Shown: positions 7,049 to 17,288 of the stretch, in pieces
How positions within the stretch are numbered: position 1 is the stretch's first letter
How the letters are laid out: each line of letters opens with the position of its first letter
NCBI GenBank assembly: GCA_016930835.1
Contig: JAFGGA010000001.1
Coordinates: 1-33,391, forward strand
DNA: 33,391 nucleotides
From: Deltaproteobacteria bacterium
Lineage (GTDB): Bacteria > Desulfobacterota > DSM-4660 > Desulfatiglandales > HGW-15
Direction: 5' to 3'
Translations under genes and position numbers: made by a program
The notes under the pieces: model-generated
What the model saw: the letters and a program-made list of their open reading frames with translations, nothing else
What the model was told of the DNA's origin: nothing
Databases searched by the model: none

Positions 7049-9043
7049 TTAAATGTCCGCTGTCTTGTCGATCTCGGTGATGGGTTCAGGGGAGTTTTCG
7101 TCGGAAAAGCCTTTTCCGTCCTGTTCAATATAGTAGTGGTGCACCAACAGGGTGGAGAGGATGGCTGTGATTCTCATGTTGTCGGTGTTGCTCATACCGA
7201 TCCCTTTGACCTTGTTACACTTGTGGATGAGTCCCAACGTAGGCTTTGATGCAAATATTCCCGTCCGTTTCAGGTTTGTTTGGTCAGTCAAATCATCAAC
7301 CCAATCCAGATTTTTTCCATTAAAAAAACTTGCTGCATCCGGTGCACGATAAGGCTTTTTCGGACGTTTTAGTATGCCATCCGGGATAAGATCTCTAAAT
7401 GCAATCTTCAGCAAATGCTTTTCATCCAAGGCTATGAGCTTGTGTCTGGGCGGGAGTTGATTCGCAAAATCCACAAGTTCACAATCCAGGAATGGAAAAC
7501 GACCTTCAACCGAGTTGGCCATGAGCATCCGGTCGCCCTGGGCTGATAAAATATAACCGGACAATAGGGAGACCATCTCCAGCCATTGGGCCTTGCACAG
7601 ATTATCCCATTTTTGGCTTGGTGGGGGAAACGAGGTCAAGAGTTCGTCTTCCACGTTTGTCCTTTTCATCTCTTGTTGCAGATTCGGATCCAGCATGAGT
7701 TTAATGGCCGCCGTGGTATCCCATCTAGGACGATGGGAGAGCCCTGGATCTCTAGGATCGAGGCTTTTACTGAAAAAGGCACGGGCAAAGGCAGGAGCTT
7801 GGCCTGGTGATCGGGCCAGCCATGGATATAGGCGCAGGATAATCTGCGCCCTTTTATTTGAAGTAGGATTTCGTGAAAGAAATTGACGAACCTTGGCCTC
7901 ACGGAAAAGATCATACCCTGCCAGGACCTCGTCGGCCCCTTCACCAGTGACCACGACCTTAAATCCCGATTCCCGCACCAATTTTGAAAGAAGATACAGT
8001 GGGACTGGTGCGGTTCGCAATATGGGTCTTTCCGTGTGCCATACGACTTGCGGAAAAGCCTTACCAATATCTTGGTATGATACATGGACATCATGGTGTT
8101 CAGCCCCAAGCCGACGTACCATCTCTTTTTGAAACGCGCCTTCATCAAATTCCGGGTCCGCAAATCGAATGGAAAATGTCTTCAGGGGTGATTCGGTATA
8201 TTTTGTGACGATGGCCGATGTGATGGATGAGTCAAGCCCTCCGGAAAGGTAAGCCCCGACAGGTACATCACTTCGGGTGAATCGTAATCGGGATGCCTTG
8301 ATTAAGTGCTGCCGGAGAAGGACGGCATTTTCTTCTTCTGTCGACGGATCATCATGATCACGAGAAGGAAATCGGATAGACCAATACGGTTCTAACAAAA
8401 ATGTGTTGTTGGAAACAACCGCATGGTGACCGGGCTCTAGTTCGTAAACGTCTTTAAATATGGTCCGAGGAGCAATGGGGCTCCAGAACGTAAAAACCTC
8501 GGAAAGACCTGTTGGATCGAATTCTCTTTTAACGTCTTTATTCGCAAAGAGAGATTTGATCTCGGATGCAAAGAGAAAGGCGTTGTTTAATCGTGTGTAA
8601 TAAAGGGGCCTGATTCCAAGGCGATCACGTGATAGGACCATCTGTTTTTTATTCCTATCCCATATGGCCAAGCCCCACTGACCGTTAAAGCGTTCAAAAC
8701 ATCCTGTGCCCCATTCTTCATACGCATGGACGATCACTTCCGTATCGCTTTTGGTCTTAAACGAATGACCTTTTAGGCGCAGTTCGGATGCCAATTCCAC
8801 ATAATTGAAGATCTCGCCATTAAAGGTGATCCAGATCGATCCATCTTCATTGGATAAGGGTTGGGCCCCATTTTCAAGATCAATAATGGCAAGTCGGGTA
8901 TGTCCAAGGGCCACATGCTTATCGCGGTAATAACCGCTGGAGTCCGGTCCGCGGTGTCTCAGTCTCCCCATCATCCGTTTTAGAATTTCGAGACCCGGTA
9001 TAGGACCTTCTTTTAGATTGATGATACCGCATATTCCGCACAT
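7049..9043 (-). CDS. asnB: Asparagine synthase, glutamine-hydrolysing
   Basis: 664 residues. The start must be the ATG of MCGICGI, since Cys2 is the glutaminase nucleophile; GGAG lies five bases upstream. The class II amidotransferase domain (about 1-220) keeps RLAI at 50-53, FNGEI with Asn75 and SDTEV at 99-103. The synthetase domain has the pyrophosphatase loop SGGLDSS at 267-273. It is about 100 residues longer than E. coli AsnB, as in many AsnB relatives of soil and anaerobic bacteria. It converts aspartate, glutamine and ATP to asparagine. It is last in the amt operon, 90 bases after the ACP-like gene, linking it to nitrogen status. A role in amidating a peptide or sugar instead of free Asp cannot be ruled out. 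Confidence 0.92.
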   Translation of the reverse strand: MCGICGIINLKEGPIPGLEILKRMMGRLRHRGPDSSGYYRDKHVALGHTRLAIIDLENGAQPLSNEDGSIWITFNGEIFNYVELASELRLKGHSFKTKSDTEVIVHAYEEWGTGCFERFNGQWGLAIWDRNKKQMVLSRDRLGIRPLYYTRLNNAFLFASEIKSLFANKDVKREFDPTGLSEVFTFWSPIAPRTIFKDVYELEPGHHAVVSNNTFLLEPYWSIRFPSRDHDDPSTEEENAVLLRQHLIKASRLRFTRSDVPVGAYLSGGLDSSITSAIVTKYTESPLKTFSIRFADPEFDEGAFQKEMVRRLGAEHHDVHVSYQDIGKAFPQVVWHTERPILRTAPVPLYLLSKLVRESGFKVVVTGEGADEVLAGYDLFREAKVRQFLSRNPTSNKRAQIILRLYPWLARSPGQAPAFARAFFSKSLDPRDPGLSHRPRWDTTAAIKLMLDPNLQQEMKRTNVEDELLTSFPPPSQKWDNLCKAQWLEMVSLLSGYILSAQGDRMLMANSVEGRFPFLDCELVDFANQLPPRHKLIALDEKHLLKIAFRDLIPDGILKRPKKPYRAPDAASFFNGKNLDWVDDLTDQTNLKRTGIFASKPTLGLIHKCNKVKGIGMSNTDNMRITAILSTLLVHHYYIEQDGKGFSDENSPEPITEIDKTADI

Positions 9044-9133
9044 GGGGTCTCCATAATGAAAACGTTCTTTTTATTCGAATCGATAGCCAAAGAAAATTAT
9101 TTATCGAAAATCGAAAGGCGCATGACACAGGGC

Positions 9134-9355
9134 TCAGGGGTCAGGGTCCAATGCATCCAATTTTTCAGTCACAAACCGTTCCAGGTTATCATAGGTCCCA
9201 AGGTTGCTTTGACATATTTCATCATCGGTTAGAACGAATCCGAATTCATCCTCAATAAATAATGCCGCCTCCAAGAGGGCTGGCTCATCATTTGCGGCCT
9301 CATCACGGATATTGATGAATTCCATGATACGTTTTTTTATTTCTTGCCTACTCAT
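9134..9355 (-). CDS. Acyl-carrier-protein-like protein lacking the attachment Ser
   Basis: 73 residues with the size, acidity and helix pattern of an acyl carrier protein. The segment LFIEDEFGFVLTDDEI lines up with the family's MALEEEF...IPDEDAE, and the end NLERFVTEKL matches helix IV. In the usual DSL motif, where Ser carries the phosphopantetheine arm, the sequence reads DEP (Asp23-Glu24-Pro25), so the Ser is absent. It cannot be a standard acyl carrier. The start overlaps the end of glnD by eight bases, and asnB follows 90 bases later, so it is an integral operon member. A protein-protein adaptor role, for example docking to AsnB or GlnD, is inference. Confidence 0.7.
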   Translation of the reverse strand: MSRQEIKKRIMEFINIRDEAANDEPALLEAALFIEDEFGFVLTDDEICQSNLGTYDNLERFVTEKLDALDPDP

Positions 9356-11960
9356 GGGACTGTTCTTTGGTCAATTGATAGATAAGCGCCCTTTTGATCT
9401 CACGGACCTGTTCCTCATCTTCAACTTTTTGTCCTTCCAAGTCTCGCACATAGAATATATCGGCGATATGATCACCTTTTACACCTGTTTTTGCCACCCG
9501 GATATCGAGACGAAGATCAAAAAGGGTACGCGTAATAAGATATAAAAGACCGATACGATCCGGGGCAAATACCTCCACTAGTGTAAAAAAATCGGATGAT
9601 TGATTATCCACGACCACTTCGGGTGGGCGGACGGGTTTCTTTGTCCCTGATAGAATGGATGGGGCGGCCTTTTGACCAAGACGATAAGGTAGCGAGATTT
9701 TTCCACTAAAAGTGTTCAAAAAATCCTTTTCTACCTTTTTCCATGTTTCACCGGGGTGAATCAAATCCAAAGGTCGTGTAACCGAAAAGATATCCACAGC
9801 GATTCCATCGACCCATGTATAGATATTTGAAGACAGAATATTGATATTATTCAGGGCCATGACTCCTGCAATATCCGAAAAAAGGCCTGGCCTGTCTCTG
9901 GCTACGAAGCAGACTTCCCATATATTTTTTTGTGTATTTTCACGTGCATCCAATACAAAGGCCGTACTTTGCTTTGATTTCGAGTCGTGTTTCAGTTGAT
10001 CGATCATTTCAAGGTGATGTATCACATTCAGGGGGTCCGTGTTCAGAAGGTACCTCGGGGGCATCACTTCAAAAAGAGCTGCCAGTGCCCTGGCCGTGAT
10101 TCGATCGGCCGTCATTTTTTGTATCTGCATCTTTGCACTGGCCACCTTTTGTGAAGAATCGGGTGTGGCCAGCTCTCCCCGTTCCAGGATATGTAGAATC
10201 TTGAAAAAAAGCTCCTGCACCAGATTCCCGATCCAATCGTTCCATGCCCTCGGCCCGGTTGCCCTGGAATCGGCCCATGTCAATAGATATAGCATCTTGA
10301 GACGATCCGTGTTTCCGATATGGCGCGCACATTGGACGATGATCTTTTCATCATTTAGATCCCTGCGCGTGGCGGTCTCTATGAGTAGAAGGTGATTTTC
10401 TATCAGAAAGAGTATATCCCCGGTCTGATTTTTGGGATATCTAAAGCGCTTTAGAATTTTGTTCGTTACATTGACGCCCCGGAGGGCATGACCCTTTCCG
10501 TCTTTTCCGATATCATGAAATAATCCGGCCAGAAAGAGGGGTTCAGAGAAGGGTAAATCCATGAATATGGCGGGAAGAAGGATATCCTTTTCTTTTGGAA
10601 GGTCTTTTAGGTATTTGACGGTCTCCAATATGTGTCTTCCCACGGGGAATATATGATAGGCATCGAACTGCACGCGATTTTTGATCTTGCCGAATTCGGG
10701 GATAAAGGTTTCCAAAAATCCGGTTTCGAGCATTTGATCCAGAGTAGTTGTTGTGTCTTTACTGTTGATGATATTCAGGAAACTATGGATCACCTTTTCA
10801 TCCGACCTGAATGGATCATTAACGACTTGGAGAAATTCCTTGACCAATCGTCGTGCCTCAACAGAAAGGGGAAGCTCCAATCGACTGCTCTGTTCAAAGA
10901 TTTCCATCAACAGGAACGGATTTGACAGGATGACCGTGGAGGAGTGAAAATTCAACTCATTATGATGGATATAAAGACCTTTTGTAATTTCCTGTTTAAC
11001 AAGACTTCCCTTTGGCGTGTGTTTTTTTTGGATTTGCCCCCTCACATAGGATCGATGCAGGATCTTGATAACTTCCATGGAAGCATGAAGTTCCCCGAGG
11101 AACTGCTCCACCGCCGCTATCTTTTTTTTGTTTTTAAAACCCAATCGGCCTGCGATATCCTCCTGGTATTCGAAGTTGAGTCGATCGTTTTTGCGGCCAG
11201 AGATCTCATGGAGAAAATTTCGGACCTTCAGGATGAATCGTATTTGATCGGTCAACTCCTCATATTCTTTATATGAAAGTTTACCCGTGTATTCCAGATC
11301 CTTGGGGTCCCTTACCTGAAAAAGTACCTTTGCCAGCCATAACAGATGATGGTAATCCCTTAGACCTCCGATACCATCTTTCAGATTGGGTTCAAGGAGG
11401 TGACTGGCATCTCCAAATGTGACCAAACGCGTCTTGTATACATTTTCGAGCCAAACTCCAAAGGCATCAGTCTTTTTTTTAACCACTTTTGTCTCAAGAT
11501 CTTCCATCAAATGCAGAAAAAGTGGTGAATCCCCGCAAATAAAGCGGGCATCCAGCATAGATGTGAAGACTTCAAAGTCTTTTTTGGCCAAAGAGATGCA
11601 GTCTCCAACGGTACGGATGCCATAACCCAGATCCAATCTCAAATCCCATAAAGGATAAAAAATTTCCCCAGCCAGGACCTTTGCGCTTTCGGGTATGGAT
11701 TTGTTGAACACTATTAAGATATCGATATCCGAATGGATGCATAATTCTCTGCGCCCGTAGCCCCCCACCGCTATAAGAGCAAAGGGTGTATTTTCATTAA
11801 ATAAATCAATACCAATAAGGCTTTCTTGAATGCACGTTCGAAAATACTGATCCATCATCTCGGAATAGACCTCATGAAATGATTCCACGATTTTTCCGGA
11901 ACGAAAGCTGGCCATGAGATTTTCTTTGGCCACTTTGAGCTCGTCTTTAATGAGAGTCAT
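9348..11960 (-). CDS. glnD: PII uridylyltransferase / uridylyl-removing enzyme
   Basis: 870 residues, normal length for GlnD. An N-terminal nucleotidyltransferase domain has GGYGRRELCIHSDIDILI, with the GG and DID residues that bind metal and UTP. A central HD domain has FLAGLFHDIGKDGKGH for removal of UMP. Two C-terminal ACT domains follow (ARDRPGLFSDIAGVM and APDRIGLLYLITRTLF) and sense glutamine. It adds UMP to Tyr51 of PII when glutamine is low and removes it when glutamine is high. The start directly abuts the stop of the PII gene; no strong ribosome site of its own is seen, so translation is probably coupled. Its 3' end overlaps the ACP-like gene. Confidence 0.96.
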   Translation of the reverse strand: MTLIKDELKVAKENLMASFRSGKIVESFHEVYSEMMDQYFRTCIQESLIGIDLFNENTPFALIAVGGYGRRELCIHSDIDILIVFNKSIPESAKVLAGEIFYPLWDLRLDLGYGIRTVGDCISLAKKDFEVFTSMLDARFICGDSPLFLHLMEDLETKVVKKKTDAFGVWLENVYKTRLVTFGDASHLLEPNLKDGIGGLRDYHHLLWLAKVLFQVRDPKDLEYTGKLSYKEYEELTDQIRFILKVRNFLHEISGRKNDRLNFEYQEDIAGRLGFKNKKKIAAVEQFLGELHASMEVIKILHRSYVRGQIQKKHTPKGSLVKQEITKGLYIHHNELNFHSSTVILSNPFLLMEIFEQSSRLELPLSVEARRLVKEFLQVVNDPFRSDEKVIHSFLNIINSKDTTTTLDQMLETGFLETFIPEFGKIKNRVQFDAYHIFPVGRHILETVKYLKDLPKEKDILLPAIFMDLPFSEPLFLAGLFHDIGKDGKGHALRGVNVTNKILKRFRYPKNQTGDILFLIENHLLLIETATRRDLNDEKIIVQCARHIGNTDRLKMLYLLTWADSRATGPRAWNDWIGNLVQELFFKILHILERGELATPDSSQKVASAKMQIQKMTADRITARALAALFEVMPPRYLLNTDPLNVIHHLEMIDQLKHDSKSKQSTAFVLDARENTQKNIWEVCFVARDRPGLFSDIAGVMALNNINILSSNIYTWVDGIAVDIFSVTRPLDLIHPGETWKKVEKDFLNTFSGKISLPYRLGQKAAPSILSGTKKPVRPPEVVVDNQSSDFFTLVEVFAPDRIGLLYLITRTLFDLRLDIRVAKTGVKGDHIADIFYVRDLEGQKVEDEEQVREIKRALIYQLTKEQSHE

Positions 11961-13533
<1,573 letters not shown>

Positions 13534-13566
13534 AACAGGTACTCCTTATGTTTTTTGACATTTATG

Positions 13567-13582
13567 AGCAATGTCCATGCCA
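13567..13582 (-). promoter_or_regulatory. Sigma-54 (-24/-12) promoter of the amt operon
   Basis: On the minus strand the sequence is TGGCATGGACATTGCT, which matches the consensus TGGCACGNNNNTTGCW at every fixed position except one (T for C). The invariant GG and GC are correctly spaced. Transcription would start near 13556, giving a leader of about 22 bases containing the AAGGAG ribosome site (13542-13547). This fits activation by an NtrC-type protein. No clear NtrC palindrome was found further upstream. Confidence 0.8.
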
Positions 13583-13800
13583 TGGCGAAAAAAATAAAAA
13601 GTTATAGTAAATTCAATAGGCTGTAAAAAAGTTTGAGAATCGTTGGGTTGAATAATGCGACAATTTCGTAGAATAATGACGGATTTTTTACAATAGTGTG
13701 AATAAAGGTAGAAAGTCGACGGGAGCCCTTACTTGTTTTTGTCAAGACCAATACCAAAAGACGATTTCAGAGACAAGCCATTTCGTTATGACTTAAATCC

Positions 13801-13829
13801 TTGACACTCATAAAGCGCTTTTCTATATT
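13801..13829 (+). promoter_or_regulatory. Sigma-70 promoter of carB
   Basis: TTGACA at 13801-13806, a 17-base spacer and TATATT at 13824-13829: perfect -35, five of six in the -10, ideal spacing. The leader would be about 52 bases, ending in GAGAGGAG before the carB ATG. The rest of the gap between amt and carB (13534-13887) holds only this and the divergent sigma-54 promoter. Confidence 0.7.
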
Positions 13830-13887
13830 AGCGAAACTTAAATTCCCGCCCTGCTCAATGCAGCTTATTCAATGAGAGGAGACTACA

Positions 13888-16800
13888 ATGCCCCGTCTTG
13901 AAGATATAAAAAAGGTGATGATCATCAGTTCAGGTCCCATAATTATCGGCCAAGCCTGTGAATTTGATTATTCCGGGACGCAGGCCTGCAAGGCCCTTCG
14001 AAAGCTCGGTTACGAAATTGTTTTGGCCAATTCTAATCCGGCTACCATCATGACCGACCCTGGAATGGCCGATGTAACCTACATTGAGCCCCTCAACCTT
14101 CAGACCATGACCGAGATCATTGCACAGGAAAGGCCTGATGCTTTGCTTCCCAACCTGGGTGGGCAGTCCGGTCTGAATTTATCTTCCGAACTAGCGCGCA
14201 CCGGTGTATTGAAGGAATATGGTGTTCAGGTTATCGGTGTTGACGTGGATGCCATTACACGCGGCGAGGATCGGATTGCATTTAAAGAGACCATGAAGCG
14301 ATTGGGAATCGAAATGCCCAAAAGCGAGCCTGCTTTCAGTGTGGAGGAAGCGGAAAAAATCGCCGAACAATTGGGTTATCCCGTGGTTATCAGACCGGCC
14401 TATACCATGGGTGGTACGGGCGGTGGCCACGTATATAATGTGGAAGAGTTGCGAACCGTTGCGAGCCGCGGTATTTCAGCAAGCCTTATTGGTCAGATCT
14501 TAGTGGAGGAATCCGTCATCGGTTGGGAAGAGTTGGAATTGGAAGTGGTTCGCGATTCCAAAAACCAGATGATCACGGTCTGCTTTATTGAAAATGTGGA
14601 TGCCATGGGAGTGCACACGGGTGATTCCTATTGTACGGCACCCATGTTGACCATTGATCCGGAACTTCAAAAAAAGCTTCAGCAATATTCCTATGATATT
14701 GTGGAGGCCATAAAGGTTATTGGTGGTACCAATGTTCAATTTGCCCATGATCCAAAGACAGGACGGGTGGTCGTAATCGAGATCAACCCGCGCACATCGC
14801 GATCATCGGCTCTTGCCTCTAAGGCCACCGGGTTCCCTATCGCTCTTGTGTCTTCCTTGCTGGCCGGAGGCATGACATTGGATGAAATACCATACTGGCG
14901 AGAAGGCACCCTAGAGAAGTACACGCCTTGGGGCCATTATGTCGTGGTCAAATTTGCTCGATGGAACTTTGAAAAATTTGAAGGTTCAGAGGATAAGCTG
15001 GGGACGCAGATGCGTGCCGTGGGTGAGGTGATGAGCATCGGGAAAAATTATAAAGAGGCCTTCCAAAAGGCGATCCGATCCTTGGAGAACGGACGGTATG
15101 GGCTTGGATTCGCCAAGGACTTTCATGAAAAATCTCTGGAGGATCTAATTGATCTACTGTCCGAACCTTCCAGTGAACGTCAGTTTATTATGTATGAGGC
15201 CCTCCGAAAAGGCGCATCTATTCAATGTCTGAATGAGAAGACATTTATTAAGGCCTGGTTTATTGAACAGATGAAGGAATTGGTGGATTTGGAAGAGGAG
15301 ATATTACAATATAAAGGAAAAAATTTACCCGATACTCTTCTGGAACAGGCCAAAAAAGATGGTTTTTCTGATAAATACTTGTGTCAGCTTTTAAAGATAA
15401 CGGAAAAAGAAATCCGGGACAAGCGTATCTCATTGGGTATTGTTGAGGCTTGGGAACCGGTACCGGTGAGTGGTGTTGAAGATGCAGCTTATTATTATTC
15501 TACTTATAACGCCCCCGATCAGGTCACTACGAGTGATCGACCAAAGATCATGGTCTTGGGTGGCGGCCCCAACCGGATCGGTCAAGGCATAGAATTTGAT
15601 TATTGTTGCGTTCATGCCGCCTTTGCCATACGCGATGAAGGTTTTGAGTCGATTATGGTCAATTGTAATCCTGAAACCGTGTCAACGGATTATGACACGT
15701 CGGCTAAACTTTATTTTGAACCACTTACCGTAGAAGATGTGCTTAGCATCTACGAAAAAGAAAAACCCGAGGGTTTGATCGTCCAATTCGGTGGACAGAC
15801 TCCTTTGAATATCGCTAATGAGTTGGCTTCCGCGGGTGTAAAGATTATCGGAACATCACCGGATACCATTGATCTTGCCGAAGACCGGGATCGCTTTCGT
15901 CAAATGATGCGCAAATTGGGTATTCCTCAGCCCGAGTCGGGGATGGCGAGTAATCTGGAAGAAGCATTAAAAGTAGCCGGGGAGATCGGCTATCCTCTCA
16001 TGGTTAGACCCTCCTATGTGTTAGGCGGAAGGGCCATGGAGGTCATTCATGACGAAGAGATGCTTCGCCGTTATGTAAATGCGGCCGTGGGGGTCAGCCC
16101 TGAACGGCCCATCCTGATTGATAAGTTTTTGGAAAATGCCATCGAGGCCGAAGCCGATGCCGTTGCCGACGGCAGTGATGCCTTCGTGCCGGCGGTCATG
16201 GAACATATCGAGTTGGCAGGTATCCACTCGGGGGATTCGGCCTGCGTAATTCCACCGGTTAGTATTCCAGCCAAACATATTGAAACAATTAATGATTATA
16301 CCAAAAAGATTGCCATCGAACTCAATGTCGTGGGCCTGATGAATATCCAATATGCTATTGCCAATGATACGGTTTATATCCTTGAGGCCAATCCAAGGGC
16401 ATCTCGAACCGTTCCTTTGGTTTCCAAGGTATGTAATATCTCCATGGCACGTATCGCGACGCAACTGATGCTGGGGAAAAAGCTAAAGGATCTGGATATC
16501 CAACGTAAGATGATCCCACATTTCGGCGTGAAAGAATCGGTTTTCCCATTCAATATGTTTCCTGAGGTCGACCCGATTCTGGGTCCGGAAATGCGTTCAA
16601 CGGGAGAGGTTTTGGGACTTGCCGATTCATTTGGACTTGCCTATTATAAGGCCCAGGAAGCCACCCAATTGGTGCTGCCGTCCGAGGGAACCGTGCTCAT
16701 AACCGTATCCGAATCAGATAGGCCCGCGGTCCAGGAGGTTGCGAAGAATTTTGCGGACCTCGGTTTTAAGATCCGGGCGACCAACGGTACGAATCAATTC

Positions 16801-17088
16801 CTTAATGCCCAAGGTATCGAGTCGGAATTGATCAATAAGATGCACGAAGGACGGCCGAACATCATCGATGCCATAAAAAACAACGAGATCCAATTGGTGA
16901 TCAATACACCCAGCGGCAAACTCAGCAAGCATGATGACTCCTATATCCGAAAAGCGGCCATTAAGTATAAGATCCCATACATTACCACGTTGGCGGCTGC
17001 ATCGGCAGCAGCGAAAGGTATTCGATCATTTCGAAAAGGGCATGGAAAAGTGAAGTCTCTGCAAAGTTATCATACAGATATTAAATAA
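13888..17088 (+). CDS. carB: Carbamoyl-phosphate synthase large subunit
   Basis: 1066 residues, full length. Two homologous ATP-grasp halves are evident: the first (about 1-400) with FDYSGTQACKALRKLGYE and RPAYTMGGTGGG, the second (about 550-930) with GGGPNRIGQGIEFDY and RPSYVLGGRAMEV. An oligomerisation region lies between, and an MGS-like allosteric domain (about 935-1066, with NGTNQFLNAQGI and INTPSGK) closes the protein. With the small subunit CarA, not present in this window, it makes carbamoyl phosphate from glutamine, bicarbonate and ATP for arginine and pyrimidines. The start is supported by GAGAGGAG. Most relatives sit next to carA, so the lone location is worth noting. Confidence 0.97.
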   Translation: MPRLEDIKKVMIISSGPIIIGQACEFDYSGTQACKALRKLGYEIVLANSNPATIMTDPGMADVTYIEPLNLQTMTEIIAQERPDALLPNLGGQSGLNLSSELARTGVLKEYGVQVIGVDVDAITRGEDRIAFKETMKRLGIEMPKSEPAFSVEEAEKIAEQLGYPVVIRPAYTMGGTGGGHVYNVEELRTVASRGISASLIGQILVEESVIGWEELELEVVRDSKNQMITVCFIENVDAMGVHTGDSYCTAPMLTIDPELQKKLQQYSYDIVEAIKVIGGTNVQFAHDPKTGRVVVIEINPRTSRSSALASKATGFPIALVSSLLAGGMTLDEIPYWREGTLEKYTPWGHYVVVKFARWNFEKFEGSEDKLGTQMRAVGEVMSIGKNYKEAFQKAIRSLENGRYGLGFAKDFHEKSLEDLIDLLSEPSSERQFIMYEALRKGASIQCLNEKTFIKAWFIEQMKELVDLEEEILQYKGKNLPDTLLEQAKKDGFSDKYLCQLLKITEKEIRDKRISLGIVEAWEPVPVSGVEDAAYYYSTYNAPDQVTTSDRPKIMVLGGGPNRIGQGIEFDYCCVHAAFAIRDEGFESIMVNCNPETVSTDYDTSAKLYFEPLTVEDVLSIYEKEKPEGLIVQFGGQTPLNIANELASAGVKIIGTSPDTIDLAEDRDRFRQMMRKLGIPQPESGMASNLEEALKVAGEIGYPLMVRPSYVLGGRAMEVIHDEEMLRRYVNAAVGVSPERPILIDKFLENAIEAEADAVADGSDAFVPAVMEHIELAGIHSGDSACVIPPVSIPAKHIETINDYTKKIAIELNVVGLMNIQYAIANDTVYILEANPRASRTVPLVSKVCNISMARIATQLMLGKKLKDLDIQRKMIPHFGVKESVFPFNMFPEVDPILGPEMRSTGEVLGLADSFGLAYYKAQEATQLVLPSEGTVLITVSESDRPAVQEVAKNFADLGFKIRATNGTNQFLNAQGIESELINKMHEGRPNIIDAIKNNEIQLVINTPSGKLSKHDDSYIRKAAIKYKIPYITTLAAASAAAKGIRSFRKGHGKVKSLQSYHTDIK

Positions 17089-17112
17089 TGAACATCCATA
17101 AACTAAAGTTTC

Positions 17113-17212
17113 TGGATCCAAACTATCCGCCATCAGCATTCAGTTTTCAGCCAAAGCCTTGCTACTAAGTAGATGGCTGAGTACTGATTGCTGACCGCGG
17201 AACGCTTCATCC
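17113..17212. repeat. Imperfect long palindrome between carB and the PurF-like gene
   Basis: Two 21-base arms, 17133-17153 and 17174-17194, are reverse complements at 18 of 21 positions; each contains three CAG/CTG-type triplets (TCAGC, TCAG, TCAGCC). Outside them GGATCC-AA...CCGC and CCGCGGAACGCTTCATCC show weaker complementarity, so the structure may reach 17113-17212. The centre holds CTACT-A-AGTAG, a perfect 11-base palindrome. Arms of this TCAGC/GCTGA type occur as dispersed repeats in many Deltaproteobacteria by general knowledge. It has no run of T and is not a classical terminator. Confidence 0.6.
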
Positions 17213-17288
17213 TTAAATTTTTTTCTGGATGAGCGCCAATTCAAAATATAGATAATGATAAAATATATCAAGATTGGAGCGAGTGTAT

